Under the pieces are notes generated by a model. That model was not told the origin of the DNA. It did not search any database and worked only from the letters and a program-made list of their open reading frames with translations. Made by a program: the position numbers and the translations under genes. From assembly GCA_018261905.1 (NCBI GenBank), contig JAGTRU010000025.1, positions 1-55,300 of the forward strand: a DNA stretch of 55,300 nt. Direction: 5' to 3'. This document shows, piece by piece, positions 1 to 8,830 of this stretch; within the stretch, counting starts at the first letter, position 1; each line of letters opens with the position of its first letter. This DNA comes from Pseudomonadota bacterium. Lineage in GTDB: Bacteria > Pseudomonadota > Gammaproteobacteria > Burkholderiales > Rhodocyclaceae.

Positions 1-11
1 AGCATTCAATC

Positions 12-96
<85 letters not shown>

Positions 97-145
97 GGAG
101 AACGCAAGATTATCCAGGCAAGTTTTGTTTGTGTCAACACCCATT

Positions 146-175
146 AAAACAAAAAGCCGGCAAAAAGCCGGCTTT
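146..175 (-). terminator. Rho-independent terminator of the cytochrome c gene
   Basis: A perfect 9-bp stem (153-161 with 167-175, AAAGCCGGC/GCCGGCTTT) closes a 5-base loop. On the minus strand it is followed by a T-rich run. It lies just downstream of the cytochrome c stop codon and upstream of tRNA-Tyr in the same direction, so it should end the cytochrome transcript. Confidence 0.85.
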
Positions 176-192
176 CAGCAAAAAAAGACCAA

Positions 193-501
193 TTACTTCT
201 GGGACAGAATCCAGGTAACCAGCTTTTTGGCTTCGTCATCGGTAACGTTGTTCGGCGGCATCGGGATCTCGCCCCATACACCCTTGCCACCGGCCTTGAC
301 CTTGGCAGCCAGCTTGGCAGCAGCAGTCTTGTCGCCCTTGTACTTGGCAGCAACATCCTTGTAGGCCGGACCAACCAGTTTCTTATCCGTGGTGTGGCAA
401 GCCAGGCAACCCTTGGCTTTAGCCAGAGCCTCGTCGGCGTGGACTTGACCGGCCAATGCAATACCAGCGACAGCCATCATGGCAACAAAAACAGCTTTCA
501 T
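193..501 (-). CDS. Periplasmic class I cytochrome c (c551/c552 type)
   Basis: A 102-residue protein with a Sec signal peptide (residues 1-22, cut after VHA) and a mature part of about 80 residues, the size of cytochromes c551/c8. The haem site is C32-L-A-C35-H36, and the probable distal ligand is Met81 in a PMPPNN segment. This family shuttles electrons in the periplasm between the bc1 complex or other donors and terminal oxidases or nitrite reductase; the partner here cannot be read from the sequence. The start is supported by GGAG eight bases upstream. The gene stands alone, with its own promoter at 545-573 and terminator at 146-175. Confidence 0.93.
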   Translation of the reverse strand: MKAVFVAMMAVAGIALAGQVHADEALAKAKGCLACHTTDKKLVGPAYKDVAAKYKGDKTAAAKLAAKVKAGGKGVWGEIPMPPNNVTDDEAKKLVTWILSQK

Positions 502-544
502 TATTACGCTCCGTTCGTCAGGTTGATAAGTAAATCAGCGCGTG

Positions 545-573
545 ATGATAAGGCCCTTTGACGTCCCTTGCAA
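545..573 (-). promoter_or_regulatory. Sigma-70 promoter for cytochrome c
   Basis: On the minus strand a -35 box TTGCAA (573-568) and a -10 box TATCAT (550-545) are separated by exactly 17 bases, about 45 bases upstream of the cytochrome start codon. Called by eye from spacing and consensus match; no transcript data. Confidence 0.55.
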
Positions 574-671
574 ACCGCCCATCGGACAAGTTCGTTAGCA
601 TATAAATGCTTGCTCTACCCTATCGCGCTAGTAATTAACGTTCGACCGGAAGCCGCGTTGACCGCAACAAC

Positions 672-1292
672 TTATAAAGGCCGTGACGACATGGCCAGCA
701 ATGCGCCGGCCGAGACAAACAAGCCACCAAACAGGCGATTTTGTAGCCGCAACTTTTTCGGCTCGTGCAACCACCCACCCAGACGTACTGCAACCAGAGC
801 GTAGATCGACATGACCAGCATATCGGTCAAGCACAGCGTGGCGGCAATCACCAGGTACTGGGGAAACTGGGCCGACGCCGTGTCGATAAAAGAAGGCACC
901 AGCGCCCCGATGAAGATGATCGCCTTCGGATTGGTCAAATTGACCAGCAAGCCCTGAAGGAAGAGCCCCTTGCGCCGTTCGGGCGGCAACGTGGCGTCCA
1001 TTGCGACCGGGGCGGCACGCCACTTCTTAATGCCGAGCCAGAGCAGATAGGCGGCGCCAATCAGCTTCACCACCCCGAACGCCGTTTCCGAAGCAGCCAG
1101 CAACGCGCCCAGCCCAACCGCAACGATGGTCAGATGAATCAGGATGGCTGTCTGCAAGCCGAGGATCACCGCCAGCGCCGACCAGTAACCATGGCGCATG
1201 CCGGCACTCATGCTGGCCACCGCCCCCGGCCCCGGGGTGACGGCGATCAGGATCGCCGCCAGCAGGAAGCCGAGCCAGAGATGTAGACTCAC
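672..1292 (-). CDS. LysE/RhtB-family amino acid exporter
   Basis: A 206-residue hydrophobic protein with about six membrane segments. It carries the family's N-terminal signature TPGPG (residues 19-23) in the first helix and a conserved NLTNPKA segment near residue 118. LysE/RhtB proteins export amino acids such as lysine, threonine or homoserine lactone across the inner membrane; the substrate is not predictable here. The start codon overlaps the ilvD stop by 4 bases, so it is translationally coupled to ilvD. Co-transcription with branched-chain amino acid synthesis hints at relief of amino acid overflow, which is inference. Confidence 0.88.
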   Translation of the reverse strand: MSLHLWLGFLLAAILIAVTPGPGAVASMSAGMRHGYWSALAVILGLQTAILIHLTIVAVGLGALLAASETAFGVVKLIGAAYLLWLGIKKWRAAPVAMDATLPPERRKGLFLQGLLVNLTNPKAIIFIGALVPSFIDTASAQFPQYLVIAATLCLTDMLVMSIYALVAVRLGGWLHEPKKLRLQNRLFGGLFVSAGALLAMSSRPL

Positions 1293-3145
1293 TTGCGGCG
1301 CTGAATCTGCTTGACGTCGCGCACCGCGCCCTTGTCGGCCGAGGTGGCCATCAGCGCATAGGCCTGCAGCGCTGCCGAAACCACCCGCTCGCGAGCCACC
1401 GGCTGCCAGGCCGCCTCGCCCTTGGCTTCCATGGCCGCGCGGCGCTTGGCCAGTTCGCCATCGGCAACGGCCAGATGGATGCGCCGGTTCGGAATGTCGA
1501 TTTCGATGCGATCGCCCTCTTCGACCAGGCCGATGGCGCCGCCGTCCGCCGCTTCCGGCGAGGCATGACCGATCGACAGACCGGAGGTGCCGCCGGAGAA
1601 ACGGCCGTCGGTAAGTAGCGCACAGGCCTTGCCCAAGCCCATCGACTTCAGATAGGAGGTCGGATAGAGCATCTCCTGCATACCGGGACCACCCTTTGGG
1701 CCTTCATAGCGGATCACCACCACGTCACCGGCCACGACATTGCCGCCAAGAATGGCTTCCACCGCCGCATCCTGACTCTCGAAGACCCGGGCCCGGCCGT
1801 TGAATTTCCAGATCGACTCATCAACGCCGGCCGTCTTGACGATGCAACCATCGAGCGCGATATTGCCGTGCAGCACGGCCAGGCCGCCCTCCTGCGAATA
1901 AGCATTGGCCTTGTTGCGAATGCAGCCATTGGTGCGATCAAGATCGAGTTCGTTGTAGCGCCGATCCTGCGAGAAGGCGATCTGGGTCGGCACGCCGCCC
2001 GGTGCCGCCTTGAAGAATTCGTGCACCTTGACATCGTGCTCGCGCACCACATCCCAGCGATCGATGGCGTCGCCAAGGGTATCGGCGTGTACGGTCGGCA
2101 AATCACGCTGGATCAGGCCGGCCCGGTCGAGTTCGCCGAGAATGCCCATGATGCCGCCGGCCCGATGCACGTCCTCGATGTGGTATTTGTCGGTCATCGG
2201 CGCCACCTTGCACAGACAAGGCACGGCGCGGGAAATGCGGTCAATGTCGGCCATGGTGAAATCGACCCCGGCCTCCTGCGCCGTCGCCAGGATGTGCAGC
2301 ACGGTATTGGTCGAACCACCCATGGCAACGTCGAGCGCCATGGCATTTTCGAAGGCCGCCTTGGTGGCGATCGAGCGCGGCAACACCGAGGCATCGTCCT
2401 GTTCGTAATAGCGCTTGCACAACTCGACGATCTGGCGCCCGGCGCGCAGGAACAACTGCTTGCGGTCGGCATGCGTGGCAACGACGGTACCGTTGCCGGG
2501 CAAGCTGAGACCCAGCGCCTCGGTCAGGCAATTCATCGAATTGGCGGTAAACATGCCGGAGCAGGAACCGCAGGTCGGACAGGCCGAACGTTCAATCTCG
2601 TCCAGATCCGTCTGGGAAACCGTGCTGTCCGCTGCCTTGACCATGGCATCGACGAGATCGAGATGGACGATCTGCCCCTGCACCTTGACCTTGCCGGCCT
2701 CCATCGGACCGCCGGAGACGAAAATCACCGGAATATTGACGCGCATCGCCGCCATCAGCATGCCCGGGGTGATCTTGTCGCAGTTGGAAATACAGACCAT
2801 GGCGTCGGCGCAATGGGCATTGACCATGTACTCGACGGAATCGGCAATCAGATCGCGACTGGGCAGCGAATAGAGCATGCCGCTGTGGCCCATGGCGATG
2901 CCGTCGTCGATGGCGATGGTGTTGAATTCCTTGGCAATACCGCCAGCCGCCTCGATTTCGCGCGCTACCAACTGGCCCATGTCCTTGAGGTGCACGTGAC
3001 CGGGCACGAACTGGGTGAAGCTATTGACCACGGCGATGATCGGCTTGCCGAAATCGCCATCCTTCATGCCGGTAGCGCGCCACAGGGCGCGAGCGCCGGC
3101 CATGTTGCGACCGTGGGTGGAAGTGCGGGAACGGTATTGCGGCAT
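1289..3145 (-). CDS. ilvD: Dihydroxy-acid dehydratase
   Basis: IlvD dehydrates 2,3-dihydroxy-isovalerate and 2,3-dihydroxy-3-methylvalerate to the keto acids that precede valine, leucine and isoleucine. The 618-residue protein matches the E. coli enzyme along its length as I recall it: an MPxYRS start, [40 protein letters not shown] with the Fe-S cysteines, and a C-terminal [10 protein letters not shown] block. The frame stays open 63 bases further upstream. The start at 3145 is preferred because it gives the conserved N-terminus and has GGAG six bases upstream. It overlaps the downstream LysE-type exporter by 4 bases and is divergent from lgt. Confidence 0.97.
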   Translation of the reverse strand: MPQYRSRTSTHGRNMAGARALWRATGMKDGDFGKPIIAVVNSFTQFVPGHVHLKDMGQLVAREIEAAGGIAKEFNTIAIDDGIAMGHSGMLYSLPSRDLIADSVEYMVNAHCADAMVCISNCDKITPGMLMAAMRVNIPVIFVSGGPMEAGKVKVQGQIVHLDLVDAMVKAADSTVSQTDLDEIERSACPTCGSCSGMFTANSMNCLTEALGLSLPGNGTVVATHADRKQLFLRAGRQIVELCKRYYEQDDASVLPRSIATKAAFENAMALDVAMGGSTNTVLHILATAQEAGVDFTMADIDRISRAVPCLCKVAPMTDKYHIEDVHRAGGIMGILGELDRAGLIQRDLPTVHADTLGDAIDRWDVVREHDVKVHEFFKAAPGGVPTQIAFSQDRRYNELDLDRTNGCIRNKANAYSQEGGLAVLHGNIALDGCIVKTAGVDESIWKFNGRARVFESQDAAVEAILGGNVVAGDVVVIRYEGPKGGPGMQEMLYPTSYLKSMGLGKACALLTDGRFSGGTSGLSIGHASPEAADGGAIGLVEEGDRIEIDIPNRRIHLAVADGELAKRRAAMEAKGEAAWQPVARERVVSAALQAYALMATSADKGAVRDVKQIQRRK

Positions 3146-3174
3146 GGGAATCTCCATCTGAAACATGGCGCCAA

Positions 3175-3205
3175 TTGCCGTGTAACAAAAGGCGCGAACT
3201 ATAAT
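3175..3205 (+). promoter_or_regulatory. Candidate sigma-70 promoter for lgt
   Basis: A perfect -10 hexamer TATAAT (3200-3205) lies 30 bases before the lgt start in the ilvD-lgt divergent gap. The best -35 is TTGCCG (3175-3180) with a long 19-base spacer, so only the -10 box is convincing. Confidence 0.45.
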
Positions 3206-3235
3206 CACCCAATTCTAGCCCACTCTGGCCACCTG

Positions 3236-4024
3236 ATGCTTCTCCATCCCCAGTTCGACCCCGTCGCCTTCTCCGTCGGCCCACTTTCGGTGCGGTGGTA
3301 CGGTTTGATGTATCTCGTCGCCTTCGTTCAATTTATTTTGCTCGGCCGCTACCGGATCAAGACCCGCCCCGCCATCCTCAACGCCGAACAACTCGACGAC
3401 CTGCTGTTCTACGGCATGCTCGGCGTCATTCTCGGCGGCCGGCTCGGCCAGGTGTTGTTTTATGAGCCGGGTTATTACTTCTCTCACCCATTGGAAATCC
3501 TCGCCGTCTGGAAAGGCGGCATGAGCTTTCACGGCGGTTTCCTCGGCGTCCTCGTCGCCATGCTCCTGTGGGCTCGCAAGCAAGGCATGGCCGTCTTCGA
3601 CGTCACCGACTTCATCGCGCCGCTGGTGCCGCTTGGCCTGGCCGCCGGACGCATCGGCAATTTCATCAATGGCGAGTTGTGGGGCCGCGTCGCCGACCCC
3701 AGCCTGCCCTGGGCAATGATCTTCCCGCAGTCCGGCGATCTGCAACCGCGCCACCCGTCGCAGCTCTACCATGTCGGCCTGGAAGGCTTGGCGCTGTTTG
3801 TCATTCTCTGGCTGTACAGCAGCAAGACCAGGCCGCGCCGCGCGGTTTCCGGCGTCTTCCTGATCGGCTATGGCATCTTCCGCTTCATCACCGAATACTT
3901 CCGCGAACCGGATGCCGGCATTTTCGGCCAGTCCTACACCATCAGCATGGGCCAGTGGTTGTCGCTGCCAATGATTGCGGTGGGTGTCGCGCTGCTTGTT
4001 CTGGCTTACCGGAAACACGCCTGA
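3236..4024 (+). CDS. lgt: Prolipoprotein diacylglyceryl transferase
   Basis: Lgt transfers diacylglycerol from phosphatidylglycerol to the lipobox cysteine of prolipoproteins in the inner membrane, the first step of lipoprotein maturation. The 262-residue protein has about seven membrane segments and the family signature: HGGFLG (around residue 100), [14 protein letters not shown] with the essential Arg/Asn, and HPSQLYH. The start at 3236 gives the usual [13 protein letters not shown]-terminus. The same frame is open far upstream, antisense to ilvD, but that part has no coding signature. Several lipoproteins in this window (the CzcB-like, OmpA, glycine-zipper and LivJ-like proteins) are probable substrates. 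Confidence 0.96.
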   Translation: MLLHPQFDPVAFSVGPLSVRWYGLMYLVAFVQFILLGRYRIKTRPAILNAEQLDDLLFYGMLGVILGGRLGQVLFYEPGYYFSHPLEILAVWKGGMSFHGGFLGVLVAMLLWARKQGMAVFDVTDFIAPLVPLGLAAGRIGNFINGELWGRVADPSLPWAMIFPQSGDLQPRHPSQLYHVGLEGLALFVILWLYSSKTRPRRAVSGVFLIGYGIFRFITEYFREPDAGIFGQSYTISMGQWLSLPMIAVGVALLVLAYRKHA

Positions 4025-4031
4025 ACCGGCA

Positions 4032-4060
4032 TTTCCGCGCCCCGGCGAAGACCTTATAAT
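4032..4060 (+). promoter_or_regulatory. Candidate promoter for the VOC-domain gene
   Basis: A perfect TATAAT lies at 4055-4060, 38 bases before the chosen ATG at 4098. The -35 region (TTTCCG at 4032-4037, 17-base spacer) is weak. This -10 box also argues against the in-frame ATG at 4062, which would lie only about 2 bases downstream of it. Confidence 0.45.
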
Positions 4061-4097
4061 TATGGATTACGTTATCCACACAGACAGGAATCCAGTC

Positions 4098-4574
4098 ATG
4101 ACTCGTCCCTTCAAGGTTCTCGGTATCCAGCAAATCGCCATCGGCGGCCCTTCCAAGGAAAAATTGCGCACCCTGTGGGTCGAGAAATTCGGCCTGGAAA
4201 TCACCAGCAGCTTCGTTTCCGAACGCGAGAATGTCGATGAGGATATCTGCGCCATGGGCAGCGGCCCGTTCAAGGTTGAAGTCGACCTGATGCAGCCGCT
4301 CGATCCGGAAAAGAAGCCGGCCGTGCATGCCACGCCGCTCAACCACGTCGGCCTGTGGATCGACGACTTGCCCAAGGCCGTCGAATGGCTGTCGGCCAAT
4401 GGCGTGCGTTTTGCGCCGGGCGGCATCCGCAAGGGCGCCGCCGGTTTCGACATCACCTTCCTGCACCCGAAGGGCAACGAGGAATTCCCGATCGGCGGCG
4501 AAGGCGTGTTGATCGAACTGGTCCAGGCACCGCCGGAAGTCGTAAACGCCTTCGCCAAGCTGGCTGCCCAGTAA
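4098..4574 (+). CDS. VOC-superfamily (glyoxalase/methylmalonyl-CoA epimerase-like) protein
   Basis: A 158-residue protein with two beta-alpha-beta-beta-beta units typical of the vicinal oxygen chelate fold. Likely metal ligands are the His in [10 protein letters not shown] and the Glu in VLIELVQ; the N-terminal motif reads IQQIAIGG, with Gln where many family members have a ligand His. The layout resembles methylmalonyl-CoA epimerase or lactoylglutathione lyase, but the substrate cannot be assigned. The start at 4098 has AGGA nine bases upstream; ATG 4062 is an alternative. The next gene begins 8 bases after its stop, suggesting co-transcription. Confidence 0.8.
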   Translation: MTRPFKVLGIQQIAIGGPSKEKLRTLWVEKFGLEITSSFVSERENVDEDICAMGSGPFKVEVDLMQPLDPEKKPAVHATPLNHVGLWIDDLPKAVEWLSANGVRFAPGGIRKGAAGFDITFLHPKGNEEFPIGGEGVLIELVQAPPEVVNAFAKLAAQ

Positions 4575-4582
4575 GCCTGGCA

Positions 4583-5329
4583 ATGAGCGAATTTCCCGAG
4601 GGCGAGCTCGAGGAAACCCGGGCGGCGCTTGCTCCAACGCTTGAGGCAACCGCCGCCATCCTGCCCTGGCTGGCCAAGCCGCGACCACTGCGCTTTGCCG
4701 AGCAGCTCAACCAGCGCTGGGTCGCCGCTTGCGCCCGCCTGGCTGCGGCCTGGTCAGCCCGCCATGGCGAGGGTGCCGACGATATCCGCCCAGCGATTTT
4801 TGCGCTCTATGCAATTGCCCTGGAAACAGCCGATGCCGATTGCCTGCGCCTCGGCGAAGCACTGGCCAGCGCGACGGATGCTCTGGAAGCGACGGCTCCG
4901 CCGCCGCGTCTGCTCGCCGCACTGACCGCCAGCATCGAATGTTTCGACGAGGCCAGCGGCCTCGAACACGTACTCTTCGGCGAGCGCGCCCGCCATTTCG
5001 CCCAACGCCTGGAAACCAGTTGTGCCCCCGGCCAAAGCGCCAGCCCGCGCTCCGCCGTCCTCGACCAGCTATTCGTCAGCGAAACCGGCGAACGGCTGGA
5101 GCGCATGCACGAGGCCCTCGCCGCCCTGCCGCCGGATGCCTACGCCCTCAAGCTGGAGGCCGGCGAACTGGCGCAACAGGCCGAGCACCTGGAGCTCTAC
5201 GGCGTCCTGCATCTGATCGGCCAACTGACCCGGGCGACTAGCGGCGACCTTGAGGCGCCGGCCGTCCGCCAGAATCTGCTCGACTTGCTGCAACAGCTCG
5301 AGACGGCCATCGTCGCGCTTGGCACCTGA
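4583..5329 (+). CDS. Uncharacterised alpha-helical protein
   Basis: I do not recognise this 248-residue protein. It is rich in Ala, Leu, Glu and Arg, almost certainly all-helical, and has no signal peptide, membrane segment or conserved Cys/His cluster. Helical hairpins of the type LEATAAILPWLAKP and LEAGELAQQAEHLELYG recur, so a helical bundle or scaffold is likely. It begins 8 bases after the VOC gene. The frame is open further upstream inside the VOC gene, but translation there is a shadow; ATG 4583 is the first start after the VOC stop. Codon use matches the neighbours. Function unknown. Confidence 0.7.
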   Translation: MSEFPEGELEETRAALAPTLEATAAILPWLAKPRPLRFAEQLNQRWVAACARLAAAWSARHGEGADDIRPAIFALYAIALETADADCLRLGEALASATDALEATAPPPRLLAALTASIECFDEASGLEHVLFGERARHFAQRLETSCAPGQSASPRSAVLDQLFVSETGERLERMHEALAALPPDAYALKLEAGELAQQAEHLELYGVLHLIGQLTRATSGDLEAPAVRQNLLDLLQQLETAIVALGT

Positions 5330-5364
5330 CTGGCGCCGAGCGCTCTGGGCAAGAGGCCCGTCGC

Positions 5365-5706
5365 TTACAAGTCCGGCGCGCCCGGCGTCGTCTTGAAAAT
5401 AAAAGCGGCCTGTTTGACTTCTGTCATCCACACCAGCCCGTCGCCGTAGTGCCCGGTCTGGGCGACTTCGGTGATGCGCCTGAAAATGTCCTCAGCCACC
5501 TCGTCGGGCGCCACGATCTCGATCCGCACCTTGGGCGTGTAATCGGTCAGTTCGTCCTTAATCCGGTGGCGCGTGACATGGCGGCTGGGCGCGCTGCAGC
5601 CCTCGACCTTGCTCACCGTCATGCCGGGGAAGCCGGGCATGGCTATCAACGCATCGCGCAACGCCGGCAGCTTGTTGGGGCGGATCACCGCCTTGATCTC
5701 TTTCAT
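5365..5706 (-). CDS. P-II-like signalling protein linked to the metal efflux pump
   Basis: A 113-residue GlnB/GlnK-fold protein: N-terminus MKEIKAVIRPNKL, PKVRIEIV strand, and a C-terminal TGHYGDGLVW segment corresponding to the TGKIGDGKIF of GlnB. P-II trimers sense ATP/ADP and 2-oxoglutarate and bind target proteins through the T-loop. Here the T-loop (about residues 37-57, with RHRIKDELTDY) lacks the Tyr51 that GlnB/GlnK use for uridylylation, so classical GlnD control is unlikely. It starts 13 bases after the RND pump gene and is last in that operon. A P-II subgroup located beside heavy-metal RND genes has been described (PII-NG); this fits it. A role in tuning efflux is inference. Confidence 0.85.
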   Translation of the reverse strand: MKEIKAVIRPNKLPALRDALIAMPGFPGMTVSKVEGCSAPSRHVTRHRIKDELTDYTPKVRIEIVAPDEVAEDIFRRITEVAQTGHYGDGLVWMTEVKQAAFIFKTTPGAPDL

Positions 5707-5719
5707 CGCATCCCCTCAC

Positions 5720-8700
5720 TCATGCTTCGACCTTCTCGTCGTCAAACCAGCGATAGATGGTCGGCAAGACCACCAGCGTCAACAATGTCGATGTTACCAG
5801 GCCGCCGATGACCACGATGGCTAGCGGACGTTGCACTTCGGAACCCGGCCCGCTCGAGAACAGGAAGGGAATCAGGCCGAGCATGGCGACGGTGGCCGTC
5901 ATCATCACCGGCCGGAAACGCAGGGTGGCGCCTTCGACCACGGCGTCACGCACGCTACGCCCCTCTTCGCGCAGGCCGCGAATATAGGAGACGAGCACCA
6001 CGCCGTTCAGCACGGCAATGCCCCACAACGCGATGAAACCGACCGAGGCGGGCACCGACAGGTATTCGCGACTGATGAACAGACCGATGATGCCGCCGAT
6101 CGAGGCAAAGGGCAGCACGGTAATGATCAGGGTGGCGAAGCGCAGCGAGCTGAAGAGCAGGAAAAGCAGGAAGAAAATCGCCGCGATGGTGATCGGAATG
6201 ATCACCATCAGGTGACCAAGGGCCCGTTCCATGTTCTGGAATTGGCCGCCCCACTCGAGGTAATAGCCTTCCGGCAACTTGATCTGATGCTCAACCTTCT
6301 GCTGCAACTCGGCGACGAAGCTGCCGAGGTCGCGGTCCTTGACGTTGACGCCAACGACGATACGGCGCTTGCCCAGTTCGCGCGAGATCTGCGCCGGACC
6401 ATCCATGACACGGATCTTGGCGACGTCGGTCAGGCGCACCTGGGCACCGTTGCGCGAGGTGATCAATACATTCGAGATGGCCTCGACATTGTTGCGGAAA
6501 TTCTCCGGCAAACGGACGACGCCGGGGAAACGCCGCTCGCCCTCGAAAATCTCGGTCGCCACCTTGCCGCCAATGGCCGTTTCCAGCACGTCGTTGACAT
6601 CGGAGACATTGAGGCCGAGGCGGGCGATCGCCTGGCGATCGATTTCGACCGAAAGGTACTGCTGCCCGCTGATCCGCTCGATGCGCAGATCCTGCGCCCC
6701 CTGCAGGGTCTGGGCGACCTTGCCGATCTGGCCGGCGAGCTTTTTCAGTTGATCGAGATCGTCGCCGAAAACCTTGACGGCGATGTCGGAACGCACACCG
6801 GTAACCATTTCGTCAACCCGGTCGGAAATCGGCTGCGCCATGACCACCTGCACGCCGGGCAGTGCCTTGAGCTTGTCGCGCATGGCCTCCTGGATATCGT
6901 CCTGGGTCCAGCCGGACGGCCATTCGCTGCGCGGCTTGAGGCTGACGATCGGGGTCGACTCGTTGGGCCCCTGCGGATCGGCCGGCGACTCGCCGCGCCC
7001 GACGCCGGAAACCGCCGACTTGACGCCGGGCACCTGCATGACCAGACGCATCGCTTCCATTTCCATCTTGATCGACTCCTCAAGCGAAATGTTCGGCACG
7101 CGGTTGATGCCCGGCACCACCGAGCCTTCCTTCATTTCCGGAATGAAGGCGGTGCCGAGGAAAGGCAGCACGGCAACGGTCAGGGCGAAGGCGCCGACCG
7201 CCGCCGCCACCGTCTTCCGCTCGTTGGCCAGTGCCCAGTGCAACATTTTCAGATAACGCCCCTTCATCGCCGCGATCAGCTTGGTATCGTGGTCGCCATC
7301 ATGCGCCGGCGGCTTCAGCAGGTAGGTCGACATCACCGGCGTCAGTGTCATCGACAGCACCAGAGAAATGGCCAGCGCGATGGCAATGGTGTAGGCAAGC
7401 GGCGCAAACATCTTGCCTTCCATGCCCTGCAGGGTCATCAGCGGCAGGAAGACGAGGATGATGATGCCGACCCCGAAGATCACCGGCGTCGCCACTTCAA
7501 CCACCGCATGCAAAATCACCCGCAACGGACTTTCGCCGGTTTTTGCATGGCGCCCCAGTTGCAGGAAAGCGTTCTCGACCACCACCACCGAGCCGTCCAC
7601 CATCAGGCCGATGGCGATGGCCAAACCGCCGAGCGACATCAGGTTGGCCGAGATGCCCAGTTTGTTCATTGCGGTGAAGGTCAGCAGCGGCGTCAGAACC
7701 AGGGTGGCGACGACGATCAGCGAGGAACGCACATCGCCGAGGAAGAGGAAGAGCACAACAACGACCAGCACGACGCCTTCAAGCAACACCTTGGTGACCG
7801 TCCACAGCGCCGCATCGACCAGTTCCGAACGGTCGTAATAGGCGGCGATCTTCAAACCATCGGGCAGCATGCCCTTGGCGTTGATCTCGTTGACCCGTGC
7901 CTTGATCTTGCTGACCACCGCCTTGGCATTGCCGCCGGCAATCATCATCACCACGCCACCAACGGCTTCCGTCGTGCCGTTCTTGATCACCGCCCCCTGA
8001 CGAACCTCGTGACCTATCTGCACTTCCGCCACATCGCGGACATAGACCGGCACACCGTCCTTTTCCTTGAGCACGATGGCGCGCAAATCTTCCAGGTCGC
8101 GCACCAGGCCGACACCGCGGATCAGGTATTGCTCGGCATACTGCGGCAGCACGCCGCCGCCGGCATTGGCATTGTTGCGGCCGACCGCCTGATAGACGTC
8201 GCCAACCGACAGGCCGAAGTGCCGCAGCTTGTCGGGATTGACCAGCACCTGGTACTGCTTGGCGTAACCGCCCTGCGAGTTGATTTCGGCAACCCCGGGA
8301 ATCGAGCGCAACAGCGGGCGGACCACCCAGTCCTGGGCGATCCGGCGTTGCATCAGTTCTTCCTGGGTCAAGGTCCGGTCACCATCATCCGGCCGTTCCA
8401 GGGTGTATTGATAGACCTCGCCGAGGCCGGTGGAAACCGGGCCGAGGACCGGTGTAATGCCGACCGGCAGACGCGTGCCAACTTCAAGCAAGCGCTCCAT
8501 GACCAATTGCCGGGCGAAGTAGACATCCGTCTTGTCGTTGAAGACCAGCGTGATCAGCGACAGGCCCGGCTTGTTCAGCGAACGCATTTCCTCCAGCCCG
8601 GGCAGGCCGGTCATCGCCACTTCGAGCGGCACGGTAGCGAAACGTTCGACCTCTTCCGGCGAACGGCCCGGCGCCTCGGTGGCGATCTGGACCTGGATAT

Positions 8701-8830
8701 TGGTGACATCGGGGAAGGCATCGACCGACAGCTTGCGCGCCGCGTCAAGCCCGAAGAACAGCAGGATGACCGCAATCACCGCAACAATCAGGCGCTGCTT
8801 GAGCGCCGCGCGAACCAGTGACTCGATCAC
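5720..8830 (-). CDS. czcA: Heavy-metal efflux RND transporter (CzcA/CusA family)
   Basis: The 1036-residue inner-membrane proton antiporter of a tripartite pump, with 12 expected membrane helices and two large periplasmic loops. The N-terminus (LSVDAFPDVTNIQVQI), ATVPLE and the TM4 motif GLMVDGSVVVVEN (408-420) are typical of HME-RND proteins. Where CzcA of Cupriavidus has DFG followed by a second Asp, this protein has A406-I-G408 and keeps only D412, so the metal or proton relay may differ from Zn/Co/Cd pumps; it is not CusA-like either. The start overlaps the czcB stop by 4 bases. Exported metal unknown (Ni, Co, Zn or Cd possible). Confidence 0.93.
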   Translation of the reverse strand: MIESLVRAALKQRLIVAVIAVILLFFGLDAARKLSVDAFPDVTNIQVQIATEAPGRSPEEVERFATVPLEVAMTGLPGLEEMRSLNKPGLSLITLVFNDKTDVYFARQLVMERLLEVGTRLPVGITPVLGPVSTGLGEVYQYTLERPDDGDRTLTQEELMQRRIAQDWVVRPLLRSIPGVAEINSQGGYAKQYQVLVNPDKLRHFGLSVGDVYQAVGRNNANAGGGVLPQYAEQYLIRGVGLVRDLEDLRAIVLKEKDGVPVYVRDVAEVQIGHEVRQGAVIKNGTTEAVGGVVMMIAGGNAKAVVSKIKARVNEINAKGMLPDGLKIAAYYDRSELVDAALWTVTKVLLEGVVLVVVVLFLFLGDVRSSLIVVATLVLTPLLTFTAMNKLGISANLMSLGGLAIAIGLMVDGSVVVVENAFLQLGRHAKTGESPLRVILHAVVEVATPVIFGVGIIILVFLPLMTLQGMEGKMFAPLAYTIAIALAISLVLSMTLTPVMSTYLLKPPAHDGDHDTKLIAAMKGRYLKMLHWALANERKTVAAAVGAFALTVAVLPFLGTAFIPEMKEGSVVPGINRVPNISLEESIKMEMEAMRLVMQVPGVKSAVSGVGRGESPADPQGPNESTPIVSLKPRSEWPSGWTQDDIQEAMRDKLKALPGVQVVMAQPISDRVDEMVTGVRSDIAVKVFGDDLDQLKKLAGQIGKVAQTLQGAQDLRIERISGQQYLSVEIDRQAIARLGLNVSDVNDVLETAIGGKVATEIFEGERRFPGVVRLPENFRNNVEAISNVLITSRNGAQVRLTDVAKIRVMDGPAQISRELGKRRIVVGVNVKDRDLGSFVAELQQKVEHQIKLPEGYYLEWGGQFQNMERALGHLMVIIPITIAAIFFLLFLLFSSLRFATLIITVLPFASIGGIIGLFISREYLSVPASVGFIALWGIAVLNGVVLVSYIRGLREEGRSVRDAVVEGATLRFRPVMMTATVAMLGLIPFLFSSGPGSEVQRPLAIVVIGGLVTSTLLTLVVLPTIYRWFDDEKVEA

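Noticed and set aside
1868..3235. Long upstream extension of the lgt frame antisense to ilvD
   Set aside because: Lgt homologues start at [13 protein letters not shown] sequence (3236), and a -10 box lies just upstream of it.
5831..8821. A 996-codon open frame on the plus strand, antisense to the RND pump gene
   Set aside because: Its translation is His/Gln/Asp/Arg-rich low-complexity sequence with no motif; it is the usual antisense shadow of a GC-rich gene with strong third-position bias.
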